From positions 1-64,000 of the forward strand of contig CADECY010000031.1 in assembly GCA_902825945.1 (NCBI GenBank): a DNA stretch of 64,000 nucleotides. The letters run 5' to 3'. This document shows positions 45,501 to 55,400 of this stretch, piece by piece (positions within the stretch are counted from its first letter, which is position 1; each line of letters opens with the position of its first letter). The notes under the pieces are model-generated. The model was not told the DNA's origin and did not search any database. It worked only from the letters and a program-made list of their open reading frames with translations. Made by a program: the position numbers and the translations under genes. Source of the DNA: an uncultured Acidobacteriota bacterium (GTDB taxonomy: Bacteria; Acidobacteriota; Terriglobia; Bryobacterales; Bryobacteraceae).

Positions 45501-46009
45501 CGAACATGATAGTCCGCAATCTCGCTTCGGGCTGGCGTATTTCGAGCATCACGCGCCTGCGCTCCGGCCTTCCGTACGGTCTCATCGGAGCCGCGTGTCA
45601 ACTGCCGAGCGCCGGTGGTTGCCGTGCTTCCTACAATCCGGCCTTCACGGGTGACGTTCGGATCAATGGCGAGTGGGGCAGCGGAGACCTGTTGGGCGCT
45701 CGCCCGCAATTCGTCGATCCACGCGCGTTCCGCAATCCCGCCGCCTACACGTACGGCGACACGCCCGGCGCTGGAGCCTACGGCCTCTACGGCCCCGGAT
45801 TCTGGAACGAAGACGTCAGCGTCACGCGCCAGTTCAGAGTCACCGAGCGGTTCAAGGTCGATTTTTCCGCCGACGCCTTCAACCTCACCAACTCGACTTT
45901 GTTCAACGGACCCGCGTCTCTCGATATCAACAACGCGAACTTCGGACGCATCACGTCGCAGCAGAACACGCCGCGCTCGGTCCAACTCGCTCTGAAGCTA
46001 CACTTCTGA
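42551..46009 (+). CDS. Oar-like TonB-dependent receptor with CarboxypepD_reg domain (2)
   Basis: About 1152 residues from ATG 42551, preceded by AGAAGGGGG. A short signal (TFFAASLAAQIGG) leads to the Cna-B-like domain (TIKGTVTDPSGAVIPGATV). The plug has NGGQSFSKDVYIEGLPITD and SVESVEQFQVETSGQSVEF, and the large barrel ends in QLALKLHF. The ATG at 42461 would add a non-conserved extension. The receptor opens a plus-strand locus in which an exported aldolase follows after one base and a PSD1/propeller/DUF1501 set follows that. A role in import of a polymer or glycan breakdown product is likely but unspecified. Confidence 0.88.
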   Translation: MFDRVSTLATFFAASLAAQIGGSGTIKGTVTDPSGAVIPGATVTAIHTATGVENRRTATAAGLFVIAPLPAGTYNLRVDAPGFRPLTQEQIIVDSLSTVEMTLKLEVGTTAESVTVSAVPPELNTSDARMGQTMRNEMYTALPLTMGNGSPRNPAAFIYLMPGVQEGGTFGFINGGQSFSKDVYIEGLPITDAVRQGESRALQFAVSVESVEQFQVETSGQSVEFNGQGSENYTIKSGTNQYHGSLYEYFRNTKLDARGFFAPTRPQQNQNQFGFTFGGPIKRNKLFFFGAYDAYRYRVATAFQFVTIPTLRMRSGDFGEFSAAIFDPATTNCPNGANCSRQPFPSNQIPAARISSASKFFQDPLPAPTHPGIANNFLNNNKGVGFNNVNANVKVDYNMSDTHKFAILFSRGSHEQSSAIRGNPAPLPLPYTVTRVVAEVPTVGQVKHTWVINSGMLNQINVGASRLWIPITNPTIDGNWVEKAGIRGLPKGDATQSFPEIAFAGPNSPAGWRGTDARPFLDALNNYSLQDSFQWIKSSHSLKAGFQHQRMQDNYRARWDGTLFIGNFSNVQTAGFNNGTLQNTTGNSYASYLMGNLNSSTVNEDSVVTSGARYRTYAWWIGDDWKATRNLTLNIGLRHDIMLPYTEVADRVSWFNPDIPNPAASGFKGALQFGGKGQDPLYCNCSTRIKTHMNNWGPRLGFAYKIGDRTVVRSGYGVMYTRHGAVGGRGGAREGTGKLGFTAAPGFVSQDSFSPAFNWNDGIPNYQRPPFFDSTLNTGFTTTVPTAGSVAWDNPTEGARPPRYQNWNFSIQRAISQSMTLTAGYVGGNGKLLRGGGTGMWSGQIRPENLALGNLLTSQVNATTLAQARAIIPSIALPYANFRGTFAQMLRPFPQYSGVNADFVNLASSNYNSLQLTLAKRFASGLTFNLNHTWSKTLSDAGAGRTAYFWEQEKTHGESDRRHVFNALVVYQLPFGPGRSINPSNMIVRNLASGWRISSITRLRSGLPYGLIGAACQLPSAGGCRASYNPAFTGDVRINGEWGSGDLLGARPQFVDPRAFRNPAAYTYGDTPGAGAYGLYGPGFWNEDVSVTRQFRVTERFKVDFSADAFNLTNSTLFNGPASLDINNANFGRITSQQNTPRSVQLALKLHF

Positions 46010-46010
46010 T

Positions 46011-46919
46011 GTGAGACTGATCTTCGCTCTTTGGACGGTGGCCGCCATCGGGACCGCCGCCGAACCCGTCCGCCTGAACCGCTTCGTGGAATTGATGGAG
46101 GCGGGCAAACCCGCGTTCGGTATCTTTTCCTCCAACGTCTCGACACGCACCGGCGCCGCCGTCGCCGACAGCGGACTCGATTTCGTCATCATCGACCTCG
46201 AACACTCGCCATTCGATCCGACACGGCTCGAGTCGTACCTGCTCGCGATGGTGAATCGCGCCGAGATTGGGCGTAAAGGCAACCTCCAGCCGGCGGTGAC
46301 TCCGTTAGTACGAGTGCCCGCCGCGGGACGCGAGCAACTCCAGTTCATCCTCAAGCAAGTGCTCGACCTCGGACCGATGGGCGTCGTGGTGCCGCATGTC
46401 GACACAGCCGCCGATGCTCGCGCGATGGTCCAGGCGGCGCGCTATCCACAACTCCGCGGTGCGCGCGATTTCGAGCCTGCTGGCAAGCGTGGAGTCGGCT
46501 ATGGCTGGGCCGCACGCTACTGGGGGCTTTCGGGCAACGAGTACGGAGCCCGCGCGGACCTCTGGCCGCTCGACCCGCGCGGTGAACTCGTGCTGTGGGT
46601 GATGATCGAGACTACGGCGGCGGTCGAGAACGCTCTCGCCATCGCGCGGACTCCCGGAGTCGGCGGACTCTTCCTCGGTCCTTCGGATCTCGCATTCTCG
46701 ATGGGCGTACCCTTGGGCGATCCGGCGGTCGAATCCGGAATCGAGAAGACGCTCGCCGCTTGCCGGGCGGCGCGCATCCCGTGCGGCACGCTCGACTCGT
46801 CTTCGAATGTCGAAAAACGTCTGAAGCAGGGCTTCCGATTCCTGGCCGTGGGCAGTGACAGCGGACTATCGAGCGGGGTCCGCGACGCGGTCAAGATCGG
46901 GCGCGACTGGCGCCCATAG
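46011..46919 (+). CDS. HpcH/HpaI-type aldolase with signal peptide
   Basis: 302 residues from GTG 46011, one base after the receptor stop. The N-terminus MRLIFALWTVAAIGTAAEP reads as a signal peptide. The rest is a class II pyruvate aldolase barrel: FVIIDLEHSPFD with the conserved His, TPLVRVPAAGREQ with the substrate Arg, GVVVPHVDTA, the metal-binding Glu in VMIETTAAVEN and the Asp in GPSDLAF. HpcH/HpaI enzymes cleave 4-hydroxy-2-ketoacids in the cytoplasm, so an exported copy is unusual. A re-annotated start without the leader is not obvious, because conserved sequence begins soon after the leader. Confidence 0.82.
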   Translation: MRLIFALWTVAAIGTAAEPVRLNRFVELMEAGKPAFGIFSSNVSTRTGAAVADSGLDFVIIDLEHSPFDPTRLESYLLAMVNRAEIGRKGNLQPAVTPLVRVPAAGREQLQFILKQVLDLGPMGVVVPHVDTAADARAMVQAARYPQLRGARDFEPAGKRGVGYGWAARYWGLSGNEYGARADLWPLDPRGELVLWVMIETTAAVENALAIARTPGVGGLFLGPSDLAFSMGVPLGDPAVESGIEKTLAACRAARIPCGTLDSSSNVEKRLKQGFRFLAVGSDSGLSSGVRDAVKIGRDWRP

Positions 46920-46987
46920 ATCCGGACTGCCGCCTGAGGGGTGACACGTTGCAACGGCCCCTGCCGATCAGTCATCGTTAAGTTAGG

Positions 46988-49966
46988 ATGTTCCGCCTTC
47001 TCGCCTGGCTCTCGTTGCCGGCCGCACTTGCCTCCGCCGCCGAACCGGTCCGCTTCAGCCGCGATATTCTCCCGATCCTCTCGGAAAAGTGTTTCAGTTG
47101 CCACGGACAGGACGAACGCGGGCGAATGGCGAAGCTTCGCTTCGATACACGCGACGGAGCGATGGCGGCGATCGTTCCCGGCAAACCCGGTGACAGCAAA
47201 CTCCTCGCGCGCATTGCTCCCGCCGATCCGAAACGCGTGATGCCGCCCGCGTACTCACACAAGGCTCCGCTCGACACGCGGCAGGTGGAACTCGTCCGGA
47301 CCTGGATCGAACAAGGCGCTGTCTGGGGTAAGCATTGGTCGCTCGAGCCGCCGGTGAGGCCCGCGATTTCGAATGGCACGAATCCGATCGGCGATCTCGT
47401 TTCGCGGCGTTTGGCGCGCGAGAAACTGAAGCTCTCGCCCGAGGCCGCGCGGCACACACTGGCTCGCCGGGTTTCGTTCGATCTCACCGGACTTCCGCCT
47501 GACGCTGAGTCCCTCCGCCAACCCTACGAATCGCTCGTGGACCGTTTGCTGGCCAGCGAGGCCTTCGGCGAGCGCATGGCGATGTGGTGGCTCGATGCCG
47601 CTCGCTACGCCGATACCGACGGATTCCAGTCCGATGAGACCCGCACCAATTGGCCTTGGCGTGATTGGGTTGTCTCCGCCTTCAATCGCAATCTACGCTT
47701 CGATCAGTTCACCATCGAGCAGTTCGCCGGCGATCTGTTGCCGAACCCTGGTCCGGAACAAATCATCGCCACCGCGTTTCATCGCAACCATATGACGAAC
47801 GGCGAAGGCGGACGCGATCCGGAGGAATCGCGGATCGACTATGTGATCGATCGCACGAATACGACCGGCACCGTTTGGCTCGGGCTGACTCTCGGCTGCA
47901 CGCAGTGCCACAGCCACAAATTCGATCCGATTTCGCATCGCGATTACTATTCGCTGTCGGCTTTCTTCAACAGCATCGATGAGGATGGCCGGGCGGGCAA
48001 AAAGGCGAAGCCGTACGCCAAATACAAGTCCCAATACGCGGAGCGCGCCATCGCCGAGGCTCGGGAACTGCTCGATGATCGCAAGCGCGCCGAAGCTGCC
48101 GCACGTACCGAGGCGGCCAAGCCGTTCGAGCGGTGGCTCGCGGAGAGGGAACGCGAGGTCAGCGGCGGCTTTCGGGCGTGGCGAATCCTCGAGCCGTCCG
48201 CGCTCGAATCGGCGGAGGGCACCCAGTTCGCCAGGGAAGCCGATCACATCATCGGCGCGTCTGGACCGAATCCGCGTCAGGATGACTATCGCGTCATCAC
48301 CGCGATGAAGCCCGCGACGATCACGGGAATCAAACTCGAGATCTTCCCGCATGCATCGCACACCGAAGGCAGGTTTTCGCGCGGCAAGACCGGCGAGTTC
48401 ATCCTGACCGATATCAAGGTCCGCGTACGAAGGCCAGGCAACACCTTGGTGCGCGACATCAAGGTCACGGGCGCGATCGCCGATTTCATGACGCCGCAGA
48501 AGGAAGCGCGGTCCTACGGCGACATCAAGGGAACACTCGATGACGATCCGCGTAACGGCTGGACCACGCGCGGCGCCACCAATATCGTGCCGCATACCGC
48601 GGTCTTCGAACTCGCCGAGCCTCTGCAACTCGAGGCGGGCGAGGAACTCGTCTTCGAAATGCTGCAGCGCTCGACCGACGGCGATTCGAATATCGGACGC
48701 TTCCGCCTTTGGACCACCGATCAACCCGGTCCCGCGGTTCGGAACCTCGATCCGGCACCACTCGAGCAACTCGCCAAAGCGGGCAGCGCGGGTGCGGTGG
48801 ATGCGAAGGTCCGCGAGCGGTTGTTCGAGCAGTTTCTGATCGGCCACGAACCGCACCGCAAGGCGAAAGCCGCTCTCGATCGCGCTGAGCAGCAGTTCAA
48901 AGAGGTGAAGTCAGCGGACGAGGTGGAAGTGATGGTGCTCGCGGATCGTCAGGAGCCGCGTGAATCGCATGTGCTTTTGCGCGGGCTTTGGGACAAGAAG
49001 GGCGAGACCGTCACGCCCGATATCTTGCCCGCCATTGCGCCGTGGTCCGCGGATGCGCCGCGCAACCGGCTCGGTTTGGCGCGCTGGCTCGTTTCTCGCG
49101 AGAATCCGCTGACGGCACGAGTGATCGTCAATCAACTGTGGCAACTGGTGTTCGGCGCGGGACTCGTGCGCACCACGGAAGATTTCGGCGTGCAAGGCGA
49201 ACAGCCGGTCCATTCGGAACTCCTCGATTGGCTGGCGGTCGAGTTTGTCGAGAGCGGCTGGGACGTGAAGCACATGCTGAAGCTGATGGTCACGAGCGCG
49301 GTGTACAAGCAGCGGTCAGAGGCTTCGGCGGAACTGCTCGGGCGCGATCCGGAGAATCGCTTGCTGGCACGCGGCCCCCGCTATCGTTTGCCGAGTTGGA
49401 TGCTGCGTGATGCCGCGCTCGCCTACGCGGGTCTGCTGAATCCGGCGGTCGGTGGCCCACCGGTGCGGCCGTATCAGCCCGACGGTGTTTGGGAAGAGCT
49501 CTTCATGGGCCGGTTCCAATATCTGCCGAGTGAAGGAGCCGCGCAGTACCGGCGAACGCTTTACGCATTCTGGCGGCGGTCCATCGCACCCACGTTTTTG
49601 TTCGATTCGGCGCAACGCCGCTCGTGCGAAGTCCGGGTGTCGCGCACAAACACTCCGCTGCATGCGCTGACCTTGCTGAACGATACGACCTATCTCGAAT
49701 CGGCCCGTGCAATCGCGCGCGCCACTGCCGAACCCGCGAGGATCTTCGAACGGGTGCTCGGGCGCGCTCCTTCGGCCAGCGAATCCGCGGTGCTGAACCG
49801 CGAGCACGCGCGCGCTCTCGGACACTATCGCGCGCACCCGGATGAAGCGGGAAAGCTTCTGACGGTTGGCCAAGCCAAGAACAACACGCCGGACCCGGAG
49901 TTCGCGGCGGCGATGTTTACCGCGAGCATGGTCTTGAATCTCGACGAGGCGATCACCCATGAATAG
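46988..49966 (+). CDS. PSD1-type cytochrome c / DUF1549 / DUF1553 protein (2)
   Basis: 992 residues. The signal peptide is LAWLSLPAALASAA. The cytochrome-c-like domain has heme motif CFSCH with Cys35, Cys38 and His39, the same positions as in the paralogue encoded at 29865. DUF1549 follows (RVSFDLTGLPPD, RYADTDGFQSDE) and includes the second motif CTQCH in GCTQCHSHKFDP. A longer insert of about 150 residues with beta-sandwich character (ITGIKLEIFPHASHTEGRF, TAVFELAEPLQL) sits before DUF1553. It overlaps the next gene by eight bases, and the order PSD1, propeller, DUF1501 suggests one exported complex. Confidence 0.88.
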   Translation: MFRLLAWLSLPAALASAAEPVRFSRDILPILSEKCFSCHGQDERGRMAKLRFDTRDGAMAAIVPGKPGDSKLLARIAPADPKRVMPPAYSHKAPLDTRQVELVRTWIEQGAVWGKHWSLEPPVRPAISNGTNPIGDLVSRRLAREKLKLSPEAARHTLARRVSFDLTGLPPDAESLRQPYESLVDRLLASEAFGERMAMWWLDAARYADTDGFQSDETRTNWPWRDWVVSAFNRNLRFDQFTIEQFAGDLLPNPGPEQIIATAFHRNHMTNGEGGRDPEESRIDYVIDRTNTTGTVWLGLTLGCTQCHSHKFDPISHRDYYSLSAFFNSIDEDGRAGKKAKPYAKYKSQYAERAIAEARELLDDRKRAEAAARTEAAKPFERWLAEREREVSGGFRAWRILEPSALESAEGTQFAREADHIIGASGPNPRQDDYRVITAMKPATITGIKLEIFPHASHTEGRFSRGKTGEFILTDIKVRVRRPGNTLVRDIKVTGAIADFMTPQKEARSYGDIKGTLDDDPRNGWTTRGATNIVPHTAVFELAEPLQLEAGEELVFEMLQRSTDGDSNIGRFRLWTTDQPGPAVRNLDPAPLEQLAKAGSAGAVDAKVRERLFEQFLIGHEPHRKAKAALDRAEQQFKEVKSADEVEVMVLADRQEPRESHVLLRGLWDKKGETVTPDILPAIAPWSADAPRNRLGLARWLVSRENPLTARVIVNQLWQLVFGAGLVRTTEDFGVQGEQPVHSELLDWLAVEFVESGWDVKHMLKLMVTSAVYKQRSEASAELLGRDPENRLLARGPRYRLPSWMLRDAALAYAGLLNPAVGGPPVRPYQPDGVWEELFMGRFQYLPSEGAAQYRRTLYAFWRRSIAPTFLFDSAQRRSCEVRVSRTNTPLHALTLLNDTTYLESARAIARATAEPARIFERVLGRAPSASESAVLNREHARALGHYRAHPDEAGKLLTVGQAKNNTPDPEFAAAMFTASMVLNLDEAITHE

Positions 49967-51008
49967 CTCACGCCGCGCCTTCCTCGCCGCCGCGGCGGCG
50001 CCGGCGATCTTCTGTCAAAGCAAATCGAACCCGCTGCAAGGCTCGACCATTGGCCACGGCGCGTTTCGATATCGCGTGGACCTGGCCTGGAGCCAGGCCG
50101 ATCCGTCCAAGTTCCCGGTACGCGATTGCCATGAAATGATTCAGGCAGCCGACGGCCGCCTGTTTCTGCTGACCAATCACAAGCAAAACAACATCCTCAT
50201 CTACGAGACTCAGGGCAAACTGCTCGACTCATGGACGCTCGGCTTCGGCGGTGCCCATGGGCTGTCCTGGCATCGTGAGGCGAACGGAAAAGAGTTCCTC
50301 TACATCACCGATACGGGCGCTGGCCGCGTGGTGAAGACGACACTCGCTGGTGAGATCGTGCTCGAACTTCCGCATCCTTTGAAGACCGGAGCCTACACGG
50401 AGCGCGACGTCTACAGCCCGACGGAGACGGCGGTGAGTCCGAATGGCGACATCTATGTGGCCGACGGCTATGGCTCGCAATGGATTCTGCGTTTCGATCG
50501 CACCGGCAGGTACCTTTCGAAATTCGGAGGGCGCAGCACGCAGCCGGTCAACAAGGGAAAGTTCATGCAGGCCCACGGGGTCGCGATCGACATTCGCGGG
50601 CCAGAGCCGCTCGTGCTCTGCACCGCACGCATCCGCAATGAGTTCGTCTGGTTCAACCTGGAGGGAGTTCACCAGCGGACGGTCTACTTGCCCGGCGCCT
50701 ACATCAGCCGGCCGGTCATCGCCGGGCGCCATCTCTACTCCGGCGTCTGCTTCGGTGTTTTCCCAGACGACTATCGCATGTGGCAGAATCGCGGATTCGT
50801 GACGATTCTCGACGATCAGGACCGCGTCGTGTCGAATCCGGGCGGACACGAGCCGCACTACAAGAACGGCAGATTGCAGTTGATGTATCAGGAGCAGCCG
50901 GTGTTCAAGAACTGCCACGACGTTTGCGTAGACACTCAAGGCAATCTGTACGTCGCGCAGTGGAACAGCGGCCAAGTCTATCCGTACAAGCTGCACCGGG
51001 AAGGATGA
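49959..51008 (+). CDS. Tat-exported NHL-type beta-propeller protein
   Basis: 349 residues starting inside the previous gene. The leader is MNSSRRAFLAAAAAPAIF, a twin-arginine signal. Repeating blades follow with motifs of NHL/6-bladed propellers: DCHEMIQAADGRLFLLTN, GLSWHREANGKEFLYITD, ETAVSPNGDIYVADGYG and DVCVDTQGNLYVAQWN. Residues such as GGAHGLSW and QAHGVAID recur in blades. It has no recognisable enzymatic motif; such proteins commonly bind partners or ligands. Encoded between PSD1 and DUF1501 genes, it is probably part of the same exported assembly. Confidence 0.85.
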   Translation: MNSSRRAFLAAAAAPAIFCQSKSNPLQGSTIGHGAFRYRVDLAWSQADPSKFPVRDCHEMIQAADGRLFLLTNHKQNNILIYETQGKLLDSWTLGFGGAHGLSWHREANGKEFLYITDTGAGRVVKTTLAGEIVLELPHPLKTGAYTERDVYSPTETAVSPNGDIYVADGYGSQWILRFDRTGRYLSKFGGRSTQPVNKGKFMQAHGVAIDIRGPEPLVLCTARIRNEFVWFNLEGVHQRTVYLPGAYISRPVIAGRHLYSGVCFGVFPDDYRMWQNRGFVTILDDQDRVVSNPGGHEPHYKNGRLQLMYQEQPVFKNCHDVCVDTQGNLYVAQWNSGQVYPYKLHREG

Positions 51009-51010
51009 AG

Positions 51011-52432
51011 ATGAATCTCGAAACCACTCGCCGATTCTTTCTCGGAAAGGCCACGGGCGTCTCCGTGGGTGCGATGGCGTTGCAGTCGCTGTTGCGCGCG
51101 GAATCGAAACCGGCGATCGGACTTCCGCATTTGCCGGACTTCGCACCCAAGGCCAAGCGTGTCATCTTCCTCACGCAATCGGGCGGCCCGTCGCAGATCG
51201 AACTGTTCGACTACAAGCCCGATCTCATCAAGTGGGCGGGCAAGGAACTGCCGGACTCGGTACGCCAAGGCCAGCGCGTCACCACGATGACGGCAAACCA
51301 GAAACAGTTGATCATGCCGGGCATCACCAAATTCGCGCGGCACGGCCAAAGCGGCGCAACCGTCAGCGAATGGCTGCCGCGTCTTGCCAAGGTAGCCGAC
51401 AAGCTCTGCTTCGTGAAGTCGATGCACACCGATCAGATCAATCACGCGCCGGCGATGACGCAATTCCTCACAGGGCACCAGATTCCTGGGCGGCCGAGCG
51501 TCGGTGCGTGGGTGAGCTACGGGCTCGGCAGTACGAATCGCGATCTGCCAGATTACTTGGTGATGCTGTCGAAGATGCAGCGCCCGAGCGATCAGCCGCT
51601 CTATGATCACTACTGGGGCAGCGGATTTCTGCCGTCGCGTTATCAGGGCGTGAAGCTCCGCAACGCAAAAGACGCGGTGCTCTACCTTCGCGACCCCGAG
51701 GGGCTGCCGCGCCAGTTGCGCCGCGGAATGCTCGATGGGCTTGCGGAACTGAATCAGAAGCGCCTCGACGAAACCGGCGACCCCGAAATCGCGACCCGCA
51801 TTCTCCAGTACGAGATGGCGTACCGGATGCAAACGAGCGTTCCCGCGCTGACCGATCTCGCCGATGAACCCGAAGAAGTCTTCGAGCTCTACGGACCCGA
51901 TTCGCGCCGCCCCGGCAGCTACGCCGCCAACTGCATCCTGGCGCGCCGGCTCGCCGAACGCGGTGTCCGCTTCATCCAACTGTTCCACCCCGATTGGGAT
52001 CACCACAGCCGCCTGCCTTCCTGGTGCACCGCTCGCTGCCGCGACACCGATCAACCGAGCGCGGCGCTGGTGACCGATCTCGCGCGCCGTGGATTACTCG
52101 ATGACACGCTCGTGATCTGGGGCGGCGAGTTCGGGCGCGGCGTCGCGGGGCAGGGCCAATGGGATTCGATCGAAGCCGGCCGCGATCATCATCCGCGCTG
52201 CTTCACGATCTGGATGGCGGGCGGTGGCGTGAAGCCGGGTATGACCTATGGCGCCACCGATGAGTTCAGCTTCAACGTGGCCGAGAACCCGGTCCACGTG
52301 CGGGATCTGCACGCAACCGTGATGCACCTGTTGGGCATCAGGCACGAGACCTTCACCTATCGGTTCCAAGGGCTCGATTTCCGCCTCACCGGAGTGGAGC
52401 CGTCGCGTGTGGTGAAGGACATCGTCGTCTAG
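51011..52432 (+). CDS. DUF1501 domain protein, Tat-exported (2)
   Basis: 473 residues. ATG 51011 is preferred because GGGAAGG lies six bases upstream; ATG 51005 overlaps the previous stop. The leader TTRRFFLGKATGVSVGAM is twin-arginine. DUF1501 features are VIFLTQSGGPSQIELFDY, LVIWGGEFGRGVAGQG and DLHATVMHLLGIRH, as in the paralogue encoded at 28456. It completes the second PSD1/propeller/DUF1501 set. Some residues around the second-half motif differ from the first copy (GRGVAGQGQWDS against GRTPWAQGADGRD), so substrate preference may differ. Confidence 0.88.
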   Translation: MNLETTRRFFLGKATGVSVGAMALQSLLRAESKPAIGLPHLPDFAPKAKRVIFLTQSGGPSQIELFDYKPDLIKWAGKELPDSVRQGQRVTTMTANQKQLIMPGITKFARHGQSGATVSEWLPRLAKVADKLCFVKSMHTDQINHAPAMTQFLTGHQIPGRPSVGAWVSYGLGSTNRDLPDYLVMLSKMQRPSDQPLYDHYWGSGFLPSRYQGVKLRNAKDAVLYLRDPEGLPRQLRRGMLDGLAELNQKRLDETGDPEIATRILQYEMAYRMQTSVPALTDLADEPEEVFELYGPDSRRPGSYAANCILARRLAERGVRFIQLFHPDWDHHSRLPSWCTARCRDTDQPSAALVTDLARRGLLDDTLVIWGGEFGRGVAGQGQWDSIEAGRDHHPRCFTIWMAGGGVKPGMTYGATDEFSFNVAENPVHVRDLHATVMHLLGIRHETFTYRFQGLDFRLTGVEPSRVVKDIVV

Positions 52433-52497
52433 TTGTTGTTTGATTTGAGTCCTTCGCAGGTGATAGGATCGCCTCAATCTCTCTGCTGAGGTGATCC

Positions 52498-55400
52498 ATG
52501 CGATTCGTCCTGGTCCTCGCCGCTTCTTGGGCGGCGCTTTTGAACGCGCAAGTCGATACCGGAGTCTTCACCGGCTCCATTACGGACTCGTCCGGAGCCG
52601 GAGTCGCCAGCGCCAAGATCACGGTCCGCAACTCCGCCACCAATGCGCAACTGTCGGTATCGAGCAGCGCGGATGGCATCTACAACACGCCGCCGCTGCC
52701 GCCGGGAACCTATCGTATTGAAGCTTCGCAAAGCGGATTCAAGACCGCTGCGCGCATGGTCGCGCTCAACGTCTCCGAACGATTGGCGGTAAACTTCACC
52801 ATGGAGATCGGCGCCGTGAGTGAATCAGTGACCGTGCAGGAGCTCGCGCCCGTTCTGCAGACCGAGACCACGACGCTCTCGACACAGCGGAGCGAGCAGG
52901 AGATCAAGTCGATCCCGGTCAACAGCCGCAACTTCGCCGAGCTCGTACGCTTCACCCCAGGTGTCGTTCCCGGCCAGGCGGTGAAGCTGAACCTCGCGCT
53001 CTCGCAACAGCGTGGTAATGTTTCAAACGCGGTCAATGGTTCAGGATTCGGCGACAACAACTACCTCGTCGACGGATTGCAGAACAACAACAATCACCAG
53101 GGCTGGGGGCTGATCAACTATCCGGAGTTCGAGGCGATGGAGCAATATCGCATCGACACTTCGGTGCCGGACGCGCGCTTCGGACGCTCGGGCGGCACGG
53201 TGCAGGTGGGCTACAAGTCCGGCACCAATCAATTCCATGGCGCGTTGTTCGAATTCCTGCGAAACTCGAACCTCGACGCGCGCAACTTCTTCGCCGTGGG
53301 CGAAAAGCCATCGCTGCGGCGCAATATGTTCGGAGGAACTCTCGGCGGCCCGATCAACCAGAAGACGTTCTTCTTCGTCTCCTATGAAGGGCAAAGGAGC
53401 CGCCAGGGCCTCACGTTCCTCACGACCGTTCCTTCGGCCGCGATGAGAAACGGCGACTACGGCGAGTTACTGAGCCTCGCGCGGCCGATCCGCATCTTCG
53501 ACCCTTTGACCCAGCGCGGCAATACGCGAGATCCGTTCCCGTCGAATCTGATTCCGGCGGCGCGTATCGATCCGATTTCCCGCAAGCTCATCGACCTCTA
53601 TCCGGCGGCGAATCAGCCGGGCATCGCCGCCAATCACCTGCTGAATCCGAGCGACTCGCGCGACTCCGATCAGGGCAGCGTCAAGATCGATCGCGACTTC
53701 AACGCCGGATCGCGCGCCTATGTCCGCCTCACGCGCGGCCGCTCGAACTTCCTCAACACTCGCGCCCTCGGACCGGTGGCGCAGCCGTATCTCGACGTAT
53801 CGATCCCCGTCACGCAGGGCGTAGTCAGCCACACGTGGGTCCTCTCGCCGCGCGTCGTCAACCAGGCCCGCTTCGGAGTCTCGCGCGAACCGATTCGCAC
53901 GATCGAACTCAACGGCGGAAAGAAGAGCGCGGAGGAACTCGGAATCGCAAACGTCAACATCGATGAACTCACCTTCGGACTTCCAGCGTTTGCGATCGGC
54001 GGGTTCGAAACACTCGGAGCCAAGGACAATGTTCCGGCGATCATCGTCTCGCAGAACACCGAATACAGTGACAACGTCGACGCGGTGTTCGGCAAGCACA
54101 GCCTGAAAACCGGCTTCAACGTGGTCTTCCGCCAGACCAATGCGCATCAAGCCTCGTTCACGCGCGGACAGTTCCAGTTCCAGACGATCTATACCTCGAA
54201 TCCAGCCGCGCCCGCGAACACCGGGTACGGCGGTGCCGACTTCCTGCTCGGCAAGCCCGCCCAGATTCTGGTCAACGGTCTCACGGGCACCCGCGGTCTA
54301 CGGCGTTCGGATTGGGCGACCTACGTTCAGGACGACTGGAAGGTGACGCCGAAGCTCACCGTGAACCTCGGCGTGCGATACGAGCTTCCGATGCACTATC
54401 CACAGCGCGAGGTCGCGGGGCGGTTGCTGCAATTCGACGTCGAAACAGGACTACCCGTCGCGGTGGGCACCGGATCCGGGGTGTATGGCAACGAGAGCGG
54501 CGTGCCCACGGACAAGAACAACTGGGGGCCGCGCGCGGGCTTCGCCTATCAACTCGGCCAATCGACTGTGATCCGCTCGGCGTACGGAATCTACTACTCG
54601 CTGATTCCCGTCCACATCGGCGCGAGCCTTGCGTCGAATCCGCCGCTGTTTTTGAACAGCCTCGTGCAGAACAATCAGAACGATTTCGCGGGTGCCCGCT
54701 CGATCGCGCAGGGCCCGATTCGAAGCACCGATCCGAACACGCCCGGACAGAATCGCACAGGCGTCGATCCGGGGTTGAAGATTCCCTACGTACAGCAATG
54801 GAACCTCTCCGTGCAGCGCCAACTCTGGGCCGCGCAACAGCTCACGGTCTCCTATATCGGAACCAAGGGGACGCGACTCCTGCCGGGAACCGAACAGAAC
54901 GCGGGCATCAACTTCAACCAGGCTGTGCCCGGCGATGGCGCGATCAACCTGCGCCGCCGGTGGCCAAACTACGGCACGGTCGCAATCTATCAGAGCCGCG
55001 GCAATTCGACCTACCACTCGCTCCAGGCCGCGCTCGTCAAGCGCTGGGCCAATTCGATGCACTACCAACTCGGATACACGTGGGCGCACCTGATCGACGA
55101 TCGCGACATGACACTCGTGCCGATCACCGATTTCCGTGGCGCGCGCGGTAACGGCGAAACCGATGTGCGGCATCAATTCCGAGGAACGTTCGGGTACGAG
55201 ATCCCCTGGGCAAAGACGCGCTTGTACGGCGGCTGGGAAGTGAATGGCGCGTTGACACTTTACACCGGTTTCCCGTTCTCTGTGAACGCGGGCGCGAACA
55301 CGTTGAACATCGGAGAGGGCACGCGCGCCGATCGCATCCGCGATGGCAACCTTCCGGCGCCGCAACGGACGATCGAACGCTGGTTCGACCTCGATGCCTT

